DNA of 64,000 bases from Mactromeris polynyma (lineage: Eukaryota; Mollusca; Bivalvia; Venerida; Mactridae), in the NCBI GenBank assembly GCA_032209605.1, contig JASFXZ010000012.1, positions 4,650,001-4,714,000 on the forward strand. Reading direction: 5' to 3'. Position numbers and translations under genes: made by a program. This document shows positions 37,499 to 49,565 of this stretch, in pieces. Position 1 is the stretch's first letter. Every line of letters begins with the position of its first letter. The notes under the pieces are model-generated. The model made no database searches, was not told the DNA's origin, and was given only the letters and a program-made list of their open reading frames with translations.

Positions 37499-39215
37499 TT
37501 TGGATCACACTTCTATTTCCGGTAATATTATATGCGCATGCGCTGAAAACTGAAACAATACTCATGTTATAAAATATACAAAGGTAACAATACTGCACCT
37601 ATTCAAATTTTGTTTCCACAAACTTATTTATAAGTAGTAAGTTAAAAATTGTTTCTTTGTTAACTTGCGATTTATCATATAATTATAAAAAATATGTCCC
37701 GAATATGTATCCATTGAAATACGTACCGATATTCATATTGACATAGGTTTTAAATTTCAGAGTTACACTTTTGTCATGCATTTTGCCATTAATTCGTTTC
37801 TGGTCTAGAAAAAGAACATTTTTGGTGGAGTATTTGGTGGTGCGTTTCTTATTTTGTTGAGTATATATCTACATAAATTACTGAATGTATCGCTATCTGG
37901 CTCGGAGGGGTATAAACGAGTTCGCACGAAGTTGCTGAAACGTGCTGTGACAGCTTTCGTACATCTCTTACTAATCGTTTTTTAAAATGTTTGCATTTTC
38001 GTAAGTCAAGTTACTTGAATGATTAATTTCATACATACATGTATTTTGATGATGAACATTTGCTTTAAGAGAAATATTCATACAACTGCACAAAATGTAA
38101 CAGTGACAGTAATGTACGGGAATGTTCTGCATTTTCTTATGCATACTAACTGCTATTTTGTAAAGTATGGAGTGGGATGTCCTCGACCCACATACTTATT
38201 TACGAGGAAAATAAAAATATATCGCCTTAACAAAGATTAATGCACGGGAAACGGTGACAATGTTATACTTTTATATATTACTATGACGATGTTTTATGAT
38301 AAATCGGTGAATTTGTCACTCACTCTGACATTTATCTGCAATAATTAATGAAATTAATCAACTTATATCTTGAATAAAACCACTAATTAAACCGTAAAGA
38401 TGCGTAAAATGAATTTTCATTGTGTTGTCAATCGACAGTGTAAACAAAGACGACCATCGATCAATCAAAAGGAGAACAATAGTTTGTAGATAGGCAACAA
38501 TAGAACACATGGTGAATTGAAGTTGTTTACGTATTTTGTAAGAATGTAAACAAATATTATCTTTGATGAATACAGCGCATCGTCTTCCTCTCTATCTTGT
38601 CTTATTTGTCCGTATTTCAATTCAATAATCTGATCACCTCATTGATATCAGTAATAGGGTTTATTTTTAACCAATGATGTTGAAGTTTATTATTGACTGA
38701 ATTAATATTATTTTAACAACAAATATTTGAACAATACTCATGACGAAATTTTTTTTTTTACAAAAATCGTTAAAAAGGACATTAAATAAAGAAGTGAAAG
38801 TTCGAAATGTCACCTTTTGAACTCTAATATATCTCTGCACACATTATCTACCTCTATTGGAATTATTTACATTCAGAGATATTGTTTTAGCCCCTTCCTA
38901 TTTCAATGTAAAACGTGATCTTAGAAACCTCGATAAAGGACATCAGAGGTAGAAATCTCAGCAACATAATATTTACACCATCATAAAGTGAAAGGTTTGA
39001 TCTCTAACATTATATGTTTGCACACGAAAGATACATTTGTCTGATTTTGATATATCGCGATTTGAAGATATTTTCCTTCTATAATTATATAGGAAGTTGG
39101 TCGGATCATAGTAACATAAAAGTTGGGTATGCATCATGAGAGAACACAATAGTTTATTACTTCAATGAAGGTGTAACAAAAACATATCTTTAAAAAAGAT
39201 TATAAACATAAAAAA
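37499..39215. other. Upstream region of the secreted-protein gene, nothing recognised
   Basis: It should contain the promoter of the minus-strand gene, but no reliable TATA or initiator signal could be assigned. It is AT-rich with a poly-T run near 38750. Confidence 0.4.
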
Positions 39216-39435
39216 ATGCCGAAATGTTACGATTGCTGGTCAATCCGTATCCAAAATGGATATCGGTAAATTCACCGAAATTCAGTGGATTTCGGTACGG
39301 TAATGTATACCCTTTATCGAAAGGTTAACCAATCCGCGTCAAGGTTACAAACGTTGTTCGGTTGTAGAGAAGTTGGTTTAAGTGGTTAACGTAAGATTTG
39401 GTTGGTTTACACAACACTGATATGCAAATAGCAAA
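39216..39435 (+). repeat. Dispersed family D copy (truncated)
   Basis: The block includes gttacgattgctggtcaatc, ttcggtaaattcaccgaaat and ggtttacacaacactgatat, all shared with copies at 45209 (same strand) and 48593 (opposite strand). The copy lacks the outer 3' portion seen in the others. Confidence 0.7.
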
Positions 39436-40674
39436 TCATGTAAGTACTGGAGCGCTTTCCCTGTCATTAAACTCATTCTATTAAATCATTAAGTCTACAC
39501 ACATCACTGTCAGGAAAAGTTTCTTCAATAATAATACTAATTAATAATTTGTCAGCAAAATTTGTCAGCAAAACACTCTATATTACGTGAATTGTTTTAT
39601 AATTAGTGAATTCGTTACTCGCGACATAACGGGCGGTATTTAATTATATTGTAGCAATCTACATGTTAAATGTAGTATATGTAAATAGTTTAGATTTATT
39701 GTCCTTATCGCAAATTGCGATTTCTAATTACAACGTACCTAAGTAATTTATTTAAATCATATTGAATATGCTATATTTATATTTGTATGACGATGTACAA
39801 TACACAACGCAAATACACTATTCTGTTCTGTTCTGTTCCTAAGTAGTTATCAAGCAACTTTTCAAATTTATGAGATAAAGAACAGTCAACTGTACATATC
39901 TATATCGGTTTAATTTCAATATTCTATCATTTCAAAGGGACAATTGAAAGGCATTGGGGTCATTTAAATACGTTGCTGATAAACATCACAAGACTCCTTA
40001 ACTCGGCTTATAAAACATAAATCTTTACTCACTTTATTAATTCCTTCTTTCGTTGTTTAATCCTTTTGAATGTGGCTATCAGATATATGCCCAGAGTAAA
40101 TAGGAACAGTAGTGTTATTGTCACGTGATTATATCTCTATAGTCTTCAATAATTAACTCGTATTAAAGTATATACGTTTTGGTCATATAAATATATGTTT
40201 AAACTATTCTTTTTTCTTCACAGTTAAGCGATTCTCGACCTGCGTAATTGAATGATACCAAACACAGAATCAAGTGTAATTTATACACAATCCACCCAAC
40301 AGTATACAAGTGTTATGTCTATGGTTATAAGTACGTTTATGAATTATTTATACGTTAATACTGACGCAGGTTTTTGTGAGCGAATGGTCTAATGGTCAGT
40401 CGGTCGGCCGAACCCATCAACGATAAATCTCATTAAATAACACAGATGTTAATTGTCTGACGTGTCGATTTATTATTATTTGACGAATATACTGTCTCAT
40501 TTTATGTATATATAATTATCATTATTGTTTTATTGGCTTCTGTTTATCGTCATTGTTAATACTCCGAGTAGTAGGGTTCCGTAAACGTCAATCCCACGCG
40601 AACAACAGGTGCTTCCATTGCATTTTAAGTCTCAACACTGTACAATCATATAATATATACTGTACAAATTACAT
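39436..40674. other. Unassigned intergenic DNA
   Basis: No gene is seen. A short tRNA A-box-like phrase (gaatggtctaatggtcagtc) at about 40382 has no B-box partner. Confidence 0.4.
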
Positions 40675-40856
40675 TATTGTGAAACCTTAATAATACGACC
40701 ACCCTTGGAACCCTTAAAAACTGGTCTTAACATTTAGGTGGTCTTATAAAATTGAGGTTGAATAAAGAGTGAAACAGTGAAAATGGACTTGAAAATTGTG
40801 CTCTTTATTTTGAGGTGGTCTTATTATTGAGGTGAATTAGGTGAGGTTTTACTGTA
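40675..40856. mobile_element. CAGTAAAACCTC-family MITE
   Basis: The ends are TATTGTGAAACCTTAATAAT and gtgaggttttactgta. The internal 'gttgaataaagagtgaaac' and 'gtgaaaatggacttgaaaa' are shared with the copies at 12426 and 46975. Confidence 0.8.
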
Positions 40857-41498
40857 TATAACAATGAAAGTAATTCGCCACTCCATTCTGGAGTTACCAG
40901 AGACTGTATAAAAATCAATTTATACACACATGTACACAATCAAACACAGTAAAGCTGAACATATATTTGCTAATCTTGACTTAAAAGTTACATTAAGACG
41001 ATAATAAAACACTGAAATAGGAAAACGGGCACTGATGGACACTGCTTAAAAGTGGGTGTATGAAATCTAACTCTACTATGATCAGATCATAGCAAATCTG
41101 ATAAGCAGTAGAGATAACAATGTAAAGAGACTGCATGTATTCTGGTAAAACTGCTCTTATACCAGTAAACATGGCTCAAAGAGAGTGCTTGAAAAGCCAC
41201 ATAGACTACCATTACTTACAATAGCTTTATGTTTTCGCTACTGTAATAAATACCGAGCATTTGGTTAATATTTACGTATATTTATTTCGAAGGAAGCCTG
41301 CACATGTTTTGTATTTGACTTATATAATTCTACGCCGCCAGGAGTTGGCGTAGTTAGTGAAGTTGGCGCGGCAATCGTACATCATACATCAACATTGAAT
41401 ACCGACCAATACCGACCAAGATTGAAAAAGAGCCAGCGATATTTGACTTATGTATTGAAAACAAGTCATTTTATCATTTCTAAATGATACTTAACTTC

Positions 41499-42430
41499 GG
41501 TAAGAGTTACTGCCCTTTATGATCTGGGGAGATCACTCCGAACAACTTGCCATTTATGTCGATAAGAGTGACCTCCCTTTAAAATCAGGAGAGACTACTC
41601 AGAAAAACTTAAAATATTAGTATGTAAGAGTGACTTCCCTTTATAATCAGGGGAGTTCACTTTGAATTTTTTTTAAGATGAAGTAGGTAAGAGTTACTTC
41701 CCTTTATAATCAGGGGAAATCACTCTAAAATACTTAAAATTTAAGTCGGTAAGAGTTATTTCCTTTATAATCAGGGGTGATCACTCTGAAAAAATAAAAC
41801 ATTAGTCTGTAAGAGTTACTTCCCTTAATAATCAGGGGAGGTCACTCTAAAACACTTAAAATTTAGTCGGCAAGAGTGACATCCCTTTAAAATTAGGGGA
41901 GACAACCCTGAAAATCTTAAAATAAAAGTCGGTAAGAGTGACTTCCCTTTATAATCAGGGGAGATCACTTTGGAAATATTAAATTGTAGTTGTTAAGAGT
42001 TACTTCCCATTACAATCAGGGGAGGACACTTTAAAAAACTTAAAATTTAATTTGGTAAGAGTGACCTCCCTTTCTGATCAGGGGAAATCACTCGGAAGAA
42101 CTTGACACATAAGTGGGTAAGAGTGACTTCCCTTTATAATCAGGGGAGATCACTTTGGGAATCTTTTAAGAGTGACTTCCCTTTATATTCAGGGGAGATC
42201 ACTCTGTAAAACTTTAAATTGAAGTCGGTAAGAGTGACTTCCCTTTATGATCAGGGAAGATCACTCTGAAAAAGTTGACTTTAAATTCGGTTTGTGTGAC
42301 CTCCGATTAATCAGGGGACGCCACTTTGAAAACCTTTAATTTAAGTCGATAAGAGCGATTTCCCTTTATAATCTGGGGAGGTCACTCTAAAAAACTTAAA
42401 AGTTAAGTCGGTAAGAGGGACTCCCTTTAT
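41499..42430. repeat. Array of about 15 hairpin-forming units of about 60 bp
   Basis: Each unit contains AAGAGTGACTTCCCTTTATA, atca, then GGGGAGATCACTCT. The two halves are near-complementary (AGAGTGA...CCC against GGGGAGATCACTCT), so each unit can fold into a hairpin with a loop of about 10 bases. Units are separated by a variable linker (gaaaaacttaaaatttaagt). Spacing is near 60 bp, but units differ in length and sequence, so the array is older than the other satellites. Confidence 0.8.
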
Positions 42431-43186
42431 TATCCACTATCAAAACGGAAATAACCGAAAACTAACGGAAATAACTGATAAATGCCGGAATTTAACGGAT
42501 GTTTCAGACACGGGCACACCATGTCTGACGTATCATGACCGTGCGACTTCAAACACGCATCATGCGGTGTTCGTCTCTAAAAGAAACGAACAGAAATATT
42601 TCTACAAAGGCACTGATAAGCTCGACGGCTGCTCCTTATAAAATGAATATAAGGAAACAAACGGAGCAAGATCCGCCCAAAGCAGAAATGAGCAATACGC
42701 TTGATTGATACGTGAACAAATAGCAAAAACACTTATATACGATTGCTTAATAACTTTATAACGGTTTCACAAAAATAGATATGACGATATTCAGATGTAT
42801 TTCTATGTCCAATAAATTTAAATTAGCATTAAATGCAATAACGTTTCTGGGAAAAACTATGGGTTGAATTAAACAACTTGGTATTTGATATTGCGTTAAA
42901 ATTGACAGCTTAATAAAATAGATATTAGCAAAAGTATAATATCTTCAGGATTTTACGTCTCTACATTTAATGTTTGTGCCCCGGGGGCATACGCAAACTA
43001 CAAAAAAACTTATTCTCACCTATAACAATACACGTAACATAAACGTAATGGAAATAAATTGTTTTCAAGCAGTTTGAAACACTCATGGCAAATATTCTCC
43101 CCAAATTAAATGGGCATTTTTCTAAAGTCACTTGCTCCAATTATCATATTTAATTGGATATAAAACCAACAGTCTATGATATACAT
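42431..43186. other. Unassigned DNA inside the inverted-repeat segment
   Basis: No coding capacity or further repeat is recognised. Confidence 0.4.
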
Positions 43187-43481
43187 GTATTCAATGTTGA
43201 TTTACTATATACGATTGCCGCGCCTACTTCACTCAACTAGTTGGCGTGGCGTTGAGTATTTGGAATACGCCAAGTTGTTGAGTTTATATAAACAAGTCAT
43301 AAACAAGAGGCTATGAAGCGTTTAGAGTGAATGAATTGTTTCGCTTAATCACAATGAGTCATTTTTATTTATATTTATACCGAAATTGACGCAATTTGTT
43401 TCTTAAACTAGTCCACAATGATGTTCTTATTATTCAATCAATGTAATTCTCAGTTAAAAGAAAAAACTCATTTATTTTACA

Positions 43482-43680
43482 TGGATTGTGAAACAAGTTC
43501 TTAGAACTTATACTAATCACTCTCGATGACTGCTTCCTGGCTACCAACCAGTATTCGCAACAAATCTAGGGATTGTGAAGTTCGTGATCAATCCCCCTCA
43601 ACACGGGGCTCGAACTCACGGCATTTGGATCAGGAGTCAGGCGCTCTACACCTCGACAACTACGCCTCTCAGCTAGTATT
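43482..43680 (-). mobile_element. tRNA-like SINE, family C
   Basis: Read on minus, a B-box-like GAGTTCGAGCCCCG lies at about 43603-43616, followed by a body that includes gaatactggttggtagccag and gcagtcatcgagagtgatta and ends cttgtttcacaatcc. The same order occurs at 47870 (minus) and 55378 (plus). Confidence 0.6.
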
Positions 43681-45208
43681 ATATACTTTCAATAGTGATT
43701 TGTCGTATTTTATTCGCACATCTGTAGGGATGCGAGAATATTATAAGTATATAATAAAACAAGTAATGGATTTCTGCTTATCATTAGTCCAATTGTGAGC
43801 ACTTCAAATCATACCGCTTAATATTAACACCATTTAGTTAATGTAGCAAGTAGAAATGTCTTCGTTCATATGGCAGTCTCGATCAGAACTCCGTTGATTA
43901 CGACGTTAAGATTAAAGAAGAGAGAATAAGTTGCTATAGGGAACATAAGACAATGCCTCCTCACACAGACCTCATGAAAAACAACAGTCAATAATACATC
44001 TGGCTTTTAAGGAGATACAAGGGTATATACGGTAGGGAACAAGGGCACAAGGAAAGGCCTGGACAACCATGAGGAAAACCGTTTTTATAGAAAACCCGCG
44101 AGTAGTGAGTAGTTGACTTATTATTGTGTGTTAAACTCAATACTTGACTTGAATTATTCAGTTTGTAGCGAAGAGATGTTTTGCAGTTTAATTTGCAAAT
44201 AATAAGTTTTGATATATTTGCACACCTAGAATTGCTCATTTATTTTCGTCTTATCTTTAGCGTGAATACTGCAAATATTGTCTGTTGGGTGAGTGAAGTT
44301 TGTGTGTGAGATTAATTAGTTTCCTAAAACAACCAGTGAAAGTTCAAATTATGTTTTATTTGTTAAATTAAATGTAATTTCCTGATAATGATATTATGTT
44401 TCATCGACTTCTGTTTAATTTGTGAACTGTTAATTAGTAATGTGAACTTGCATTTGTTAGAAATTGGATTGTTCTTGATTTCAGATAATCGCCTCGCTTC
44501 ACGTGTTTATAACTGTGCACGCGCAAGTGCTTGTATTGTGAATCTGTTGTATTGCACAAGGCGTGTATGAATAGCGTTCCTGATTTTGTTGGTAACCGGT
44601 TCCCTGCGCCCAGTGTTAACCGGAACCAGTCAGGCGGTGACCGAACACATTTCAACAACAGGACATTGCCTATATTCGTTGTCAATACGTCTACAAATAC
44701 TTGTTTGTCATACGTTACATGGTAACTTTGTGTAAATAACTTACATAGTTTCAAAACACATCGTTGTGTAGACCTTATTAGTCTAATGCATTGGTCCATA
44801 GACTGTTTATTAACGATATAAGACGGTAGTTGACGAGCTGTCTGATTGAGTGGGAACATCGATCCATTCAAATCAGAATACGTCATTCATTAACTTCTGA
44901 ATCAGATGGATTTAAACAGTAGACTGATACATACTCAACACCTTAACAAGAATTTCCATCATTGCACAAATAATGAGCAGTCGCGATACCTTCCTGTGAT
45001 GAAATGCAATCAAGTGTCACAAAATTTGCAAATTAATTATCGCGAATTTTCTCTGAATGATATTTGGTATACCGGACATGAAACTTGCGTTTGGACGTTA
45101 CTTTGTTGAGGGATTACTCAAATTTATTATTATTTGATGCATTATACAAGCAATTATTACCATTCACTCTTGTTGGTAGTAATTGCCATAATTCCTTATA
45201 TATTAACA
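43681..45208. other. Unassigned intergenic DNA
   Basis: A 150-codon minus-strand open frame (44434-44886) is the longest non-repetitive one here. It shows no domain, signal peptide or splice support, so I do not call it. Confidence 0.4.
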
Positions 45209-45517
45209 AGAAATATCTTGAATACGATGGTCACGCAATTTGAAGGTTAAGATTTGTTGTGCAACATAGAAAAGCGATATGTTACGATTGCTGGTCAATC
45301 CAGATTCAAAATGGATTTCGGTAAATTCACAGAAATTCAGTGGATTTCGATAAAGTAACGTACCCTTTATCGAAAGGTTATCCAATGCGCGTCAAGTTTA
45401 CAAACCTTGTTCAGATGAAGAGAAATTGCCTCGGTGGTTAACGTGGTATTTGATTGGTTTACACAACACTGATATGCAAAAACCAAACAAATGTTAGTAC
45501 GGCTGCGCCGAAAAAGG
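45209..45517 (+). repeat. Dispersed family D copy (near full length)
   Basis: It begins aagaaatatcttgaatacga and ends near gttagtacggctgcgccgaa. Its inverted counterpart at 48593-48912 has the same ends, so the element is about 310 bp. No terminal inverted repeat or tRNA box is evident. Confidence 0.7.
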
Positions 45518-45780
45518 TAAGCCAATGACTTGTATAGATCTTCTCCTTAACGCTATACATTTCCAACAGGCACGTGATTGATTAAAGTGTTTATAATGTA
45601 TAAGAAATACCAACATGTTAATTGTTAGTTTTAGAAAAAGTAAACGTTTAGAAAAAATAAGAGTAAGATGGAGCAAGGTGTATGTTTGACTTTTCAACAA
45701 TACCACAATATGTATCACGTGTTATTCTGGGGAGGTCGCTGAACTTCAGCACACATTAATCACCGTTACGTTTCAATTTG

Positions 45781-46810
45781 TTTATTAACGTCTTGGCACC
45801 GAATCGTAAAACCTTTGATTTGGGAATTAACATTCGAAATGAGAACATTTGCATAATGCTATAGGCTGATGATATTGTTATCTTAGCCGAGAATGCGGAA
45901 GAACTACAAAGGCTGTTAAATGCTTTAAATGATTGGTGCTCTCTTAATGATATGACCGTGAACACTTCTTAAAGTAATATTATTCATTTTCGTCCAAATT
46001 CTTTTTAACGGACGAATGCTGTTTTTAGATGCGGTGAAAATGAATCACCCGTTGTTGACCGTTATACCTATTTAGGTATAGTTTTACATGAACATCTTGA
46101 TTATAATTTTACTGTTAAGGCTGTTGCTCAGAGTGCTAGTCGTGCATTGGGTTTATTAATAGCTAAATGTAAAAGCTAGGGTGGTGTAGGATATGATATA
46201 TTTTCTAAATTGTATGATGCCGTTGTCTGGCCTGTTTTAAGTTATAGTGCACCACTATGGGGTTCCGGTTTGTATTCTTGCATTAATGTTTGTTTCGTTT
46301 CATCGGGTTTAACGCCGTTTCTCAACAATATTTCAGTTATATACGGCGGGCGGTTCACCTAACCTAGTTTTTTCTGGATCGAATTCTTACTAGTACTAAC
46401 TTACCCTTCCACAAGGAGCCGGCAACTTCTCCACATGTGGAGGAAAATCGACATTTTTGTCAAATTTTCATGGAAGGGTATGACCTGCCGCGACCGGGAA
46501 TCGAACCCAGATTGCCGGGTTACAAGTCCAGCGCACTAACCACTTGACCACGGCCGCGGCTGGTTGCATTAATGCAGTACACTACAGAGCTCAAAGCTTA
46601 TATGTAGGTGTCGAAAAATACACAACTTATGATGGGGTATCAGGAGATATGGGCGGGAACCCCCCATATGTAAGGCAATGGAAATCCATGTTACTGCACT
46701 GGTCACGTGTGTCATCTATGAACGTAGTGAGGGTCTACGTAGGAATTGGATTTCCACTGTCTTATATATGTGGTGTTCCCTGTAGCAACTTATTCTCTCT
46801 CTTATAACGA
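45781..46810 (+). mobile_element. Decayed LINE reverse transcriptase fragment, split by a SINE
   Basis: Reading in one frame from about 45787 gives KTFDLGINIRNENICIML, a stop where the Tyr/Phe of the catalytic F/YADD box should be, then ADDIVILAENAEELQRLLNA, LNDWCSLNDMTVN, RYTYLGIVLHEHLDYNF, ALGLLIAKCKS and VVWPVLSYSAPLWGSG. These are the order and motifs of the RT palm and thumb of non-LTR retrotransposons. Four in-frame stops mark it as dead. The frame is interrupted at 46288 by a SINE and resumes at 46575 as AVHYRAQSLYVGVEKYTTYD. The 5' part is missing. The AATAAAG near 47340 may mark this LINE's original 3' end. Confidence 0.8.
46289..46563 (-). mobile_element. tRNA-derived SINE (family B) with 11-bp target-site duplication
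   Basis: On minus, it has an A-box-like TGGTCAAGTGGTTAGTGCGC and the B-box GGGTTCGATTCCC (46497-46509), then a body ending in an AACGGCGTTAAACCCGATGA-type tail. The direct repeat TTGCATTAATG flanks it at 46278-46288 and 46564-46574. It interrupts the LINE reading frame in mid-codon; removing the SINE and one repeat copy restores continuity. Confidence 0.85.
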
Positions 46811-46974
46811 TAGAAATTTCTGGATGACAATAATGTACATATATTTAATGGTTATCGAACAACCTTTTGACAACCTCGTTCGTCAGCAGTATATTATCAT
46901 CGTTTTGTGACAGTTCTTAGTTCTACTAATTAGCGAGGCTTCTTCAGTTTTATTCCATGTTGATATATGTGATG

Positions 46975-47156
46975 TACAGTAAAACCTCAATAATAAGACC
47001 ACCCTTGGGACCCTTGAAAACTTGTCTTAATATTGAGGTGGTCTTAATATCTAGGTTGAATAAAGAGCAAAACAGTGAAAATGGACTTGAAAAGTGTGGT
47101 ATTTATATCGAGTTGGTCTTATTATTGAGGTGGTCTTTAAGTGAGGTTTTACTGTA
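46975..47156. mobile_element. CAGTAAAACCTC-family MITE, well preserved
   Basis: TACAGTAAAACCTCAATAAT at the left and gtgaggttttactgta at the right, each on TA. The internal body aligns closely with the copies at 12426 and 40675. It lies between the LINE C-terminal coding remnant and the possible LINE 3' end. Confidence 0.85.
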
Positions 47157-47869
47157 TAAGTACAGTGTATTATGTGGTATCAATGTTTAGTATATATACA
47201 TATATGTAGATACTTAGATGTCTTAGTGTGTATACATAATCTCTTATAACTCATTGTATGAGTGGCAGTGTACTTTATCATGTTTGCATTCGTTGTTTTT
47301 ATTGTATAATGTATGTGATATGTACGCTGATGAGATTGAAATAAAGGTTTTATACATGTTCAGCTTTCCTAGATAAATATCAAGAATGATCTCCCTTGAT
47401 AAGCGGCTTTATTAAAAGTCATTTCCTCTTAATTGAATTATCTCCCTTATACGCGAACATGTTACTTAGGAGAGGCCGCTGAAATTAAGCAAAAAACACA
47501 TCAAAGTGATTGCGGGATTAACATCCAGTAAAAATTCGTCTTATCGAATTTCGATAACGGTTATAAAATTAATGAGAAAAATCCGTGAATAATGTATTTT
47601 TTTATAAAACGTTTTGATCTGATCGTTGTGCGCATGTCTCGCGGATTAATTCGGCTTTCCAAAAGAAAAAAGTTCGGAGTCCAAAAAAAATCGTATTTAT
47701 TTATGCAATTCTGATCTCACTTGATCTCACGCAGAAATTAATTTCTATTGTCTAAGGAGGCTAATTATTCTTCCGTAATTTACGAGAAATATTTTGAAAT
47801 CTGATCGTCGAAACTGTAATGAGATTTGCTTTCTTCAGCTGCTTAGCTTCAAACGTTTTAGCTATTTGA
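47157..47869. other. Unassigned DNA, possible LINE 3' untranslated remnant
   Basis: The stretch 47160-47360 ends in gagattgaaataaaggtttt, which looks like a polyadenylation region and may be the 3' end of the LINE at 45781. Nothing else is recognised. Confidence 0.35.
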
Positions 47870-48050
47870 CATCGATTGTGAAACAATTCCTTACTAAGAA
47901 TAGATTACTCGCGATGACTTTTTCCTGGTTTCTAACTGGTACTCGACCTTGGACAAAGTCATGAATTGTGAAGGTCGCGGTAGAATCTTGAGATTCGAAC
48001 CTATGACTTCCGGATCAACAATCTGACGGTTACCCTAAACGAGCATGTCA
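47870..48050 (-). mobile_element. tRNA-like SINE, family C (diverged copy)
   Basis: On minus, AGGTTCGAATCTC (B-box) is followed by the same body as at 43482 (caggaaaaagtcatcgcgag, aattgtttcacaatcg). Substitutions are numerous. Confidence 0.55.
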
Positions 48051-48592
48051 TTTTTACCAAAGCTTCATAAATAAAAGAACACAAATACCTGTTTTATTTA
48101 GACGATCGTATATTTATTTCTGTTTCTGTCAGACAATCAATGCGTACTTAAATCGGTTGAATACAAGTAAGTCTGCAGTGCGCAATTCGCAATACCAATT
48201 TTAGTCCACTGTTTGCAATTCGAATTATGTCCCTTGCTCAAAATATTACTCAGCTATTCAAAGAACGATTCACAGAATAATTAACGCTTTGAATATCAAA
48301 TTGCATTCTTGTCTATAATTTCGTGTTAGAAACTTGAAACACTTAAATATAATTGACTGGCATCTTATCAATATTAACACAATTATTCGTTAATCAAATA
48401 CCTTCTAAGGAAAAAAAACCTGAAAATAACTTATCTCAAAAGAGATGTGCGAATCGTTCAATATTGTACCTATGAATTATTCATTTCTAGTCAGTTTACA
48501 TGGGCATAACATGTTTTTTTACATCTATACTTGTGTGTTTACGCAAAAGTAACTATTTTTTGTCTATGTATGGTCCGTGGAAAGACGGCTAC

Positions 48593-48912
48593 TATTTTTC
48601 GGCGCTGACGTACTAACGCGGTTTTGCTATTTGCTTATCAGTGTTGTGTAAACCAATACAATCTTACGTTAACCACCAAGGCAATTTCTCTTCAACCGAA
48701 CAACGTGTGTAACCTTGACGCCGATTGTAGGTTAACCTTTCTATAAAGGATTCGTTACTTTACCGAAATACACTGAATTTCGGTGAATTTACCGAAATCA
48801 ATTTTTGGATTTGGAGTGACAAGCAATCGTAACATTTTGGCATTTTTTATGTTGCAAAACAAATCTTAACCTTCAAATTGCGCCGACCATCTTTTTTCAA
48901 GATATTTCTTGT
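48593..48912 (-). repeat. Dispersed family D copy, inverted
   Basis: It is the reverse complement of the 45209 copy, running from ttttcggcgctgacgtacta to ttcaagatatttcttg. It contains tttcggtgaatttaccgaaa, a short dyad present in all three copies. Confidence 0.7.
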
Positions 48913-49177
48913 AATTTCTGTCATCTTATTTGTTTACAAATGTTGATGAACCTGACCAAGCCAAAACTACTCCATCCATTGGTATTTCATGAAATGTATT
49001 TTAAATATGTTAATTTTCGATTTCAATGTTCATGTATATTCAACTTTGACCTAAAAATACATGTTTCTTCACTTTCAACTGCACTATTCTAATCGTGAAT
49101 CGCAGTCAAACTGCATGTTGTGATGAAAACTGCAGAGGTGACAATATAATTTCAGAAATGCTTTAAGTTATACGAAA
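48913..49177. other. Spacer, nothing recognised
   Basis: No coding or repeat signal is seen. Confidence 0.4.
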
Positions 49178-49565
49178 AAGTGTTTATTTATTTTTTACAG
49201 TGTCATACCCTCACATTGAAAGGGCCAGTCATTTCTGACTTATGTGACACCTACTTTCTGAGCACATTTACTTTCCGATTCCTATCCTTTAATGCCAGGC
49301 ACCCGGTAGGTAAGCACACGGTTACTGTTATTTAACCAGCTGGCGGTTCACCATCCGGGATTCGAACCTTCGACCTCCCACTCTCAAGGAAAACCCATAT
49401 TTTGCCTAGAAAAAACCTGCTCGGTCAGCTTAAAGACCCACTTTAAACCCGGTGCCAATAGCACCGTGCTTAACTTGGATTAAACCCAGTTTAAAACCGG
49501 GTTTTGCTCATTTTTTTGGGAAGGCGGATTCCTTAACCACTCACCACGGAGACGGTCGTCTTTCG
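49178..49565 (-). mobile_element. tRNA-derived SINE (family A) carrying a nested insertion
   Basis: On minus, the B-box GGTTCGAATCCC (49357-49368) and a tail through gtaggtgtcacataagtcag to gtatgacactgtaaaaaata match the copies at 52012 and 53338. Between the B-box and the A-box side lie about 130 extra bases (about 49389-49519) not present in the other copies. They contain the self-complementary phrase ggtgccaatagcacc and TTTAAACCCGG/CCGGGTTT words. Confidence 0.7.

Larger units (their letters stand above)
41345..43245. repeat. About 1.9 kb segment bounded by inverted repeats
   Basis: The left arm near 41350-41400 (agtgaagttggcgcggcaat, then cgtacat..catcaacattgaata) reappears inverted near 43187-43243 (tattcaatgttgatt..., attgccgcgcctacttcact). 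About 50 bp of each arm match with several substitutions. The inside carries the hairpin-unit array (41499-42430) and about 750 bp of unassigned sequence. It could be a foldback-type element or two insertions of the same repeat in opposite orientation. Confidence 0.55.

Noticed and set aside
40376..40430. Possible tRNA gene or SINE head
   Set aside because: Only an A-box-like phrase; no B-box or related copy was found.
44434..44886. 150-codon minus-strand open frame
   Set aside because: No domain, signal peptide, splice support or recognisable composition; plausible as chance in this length of sequence.
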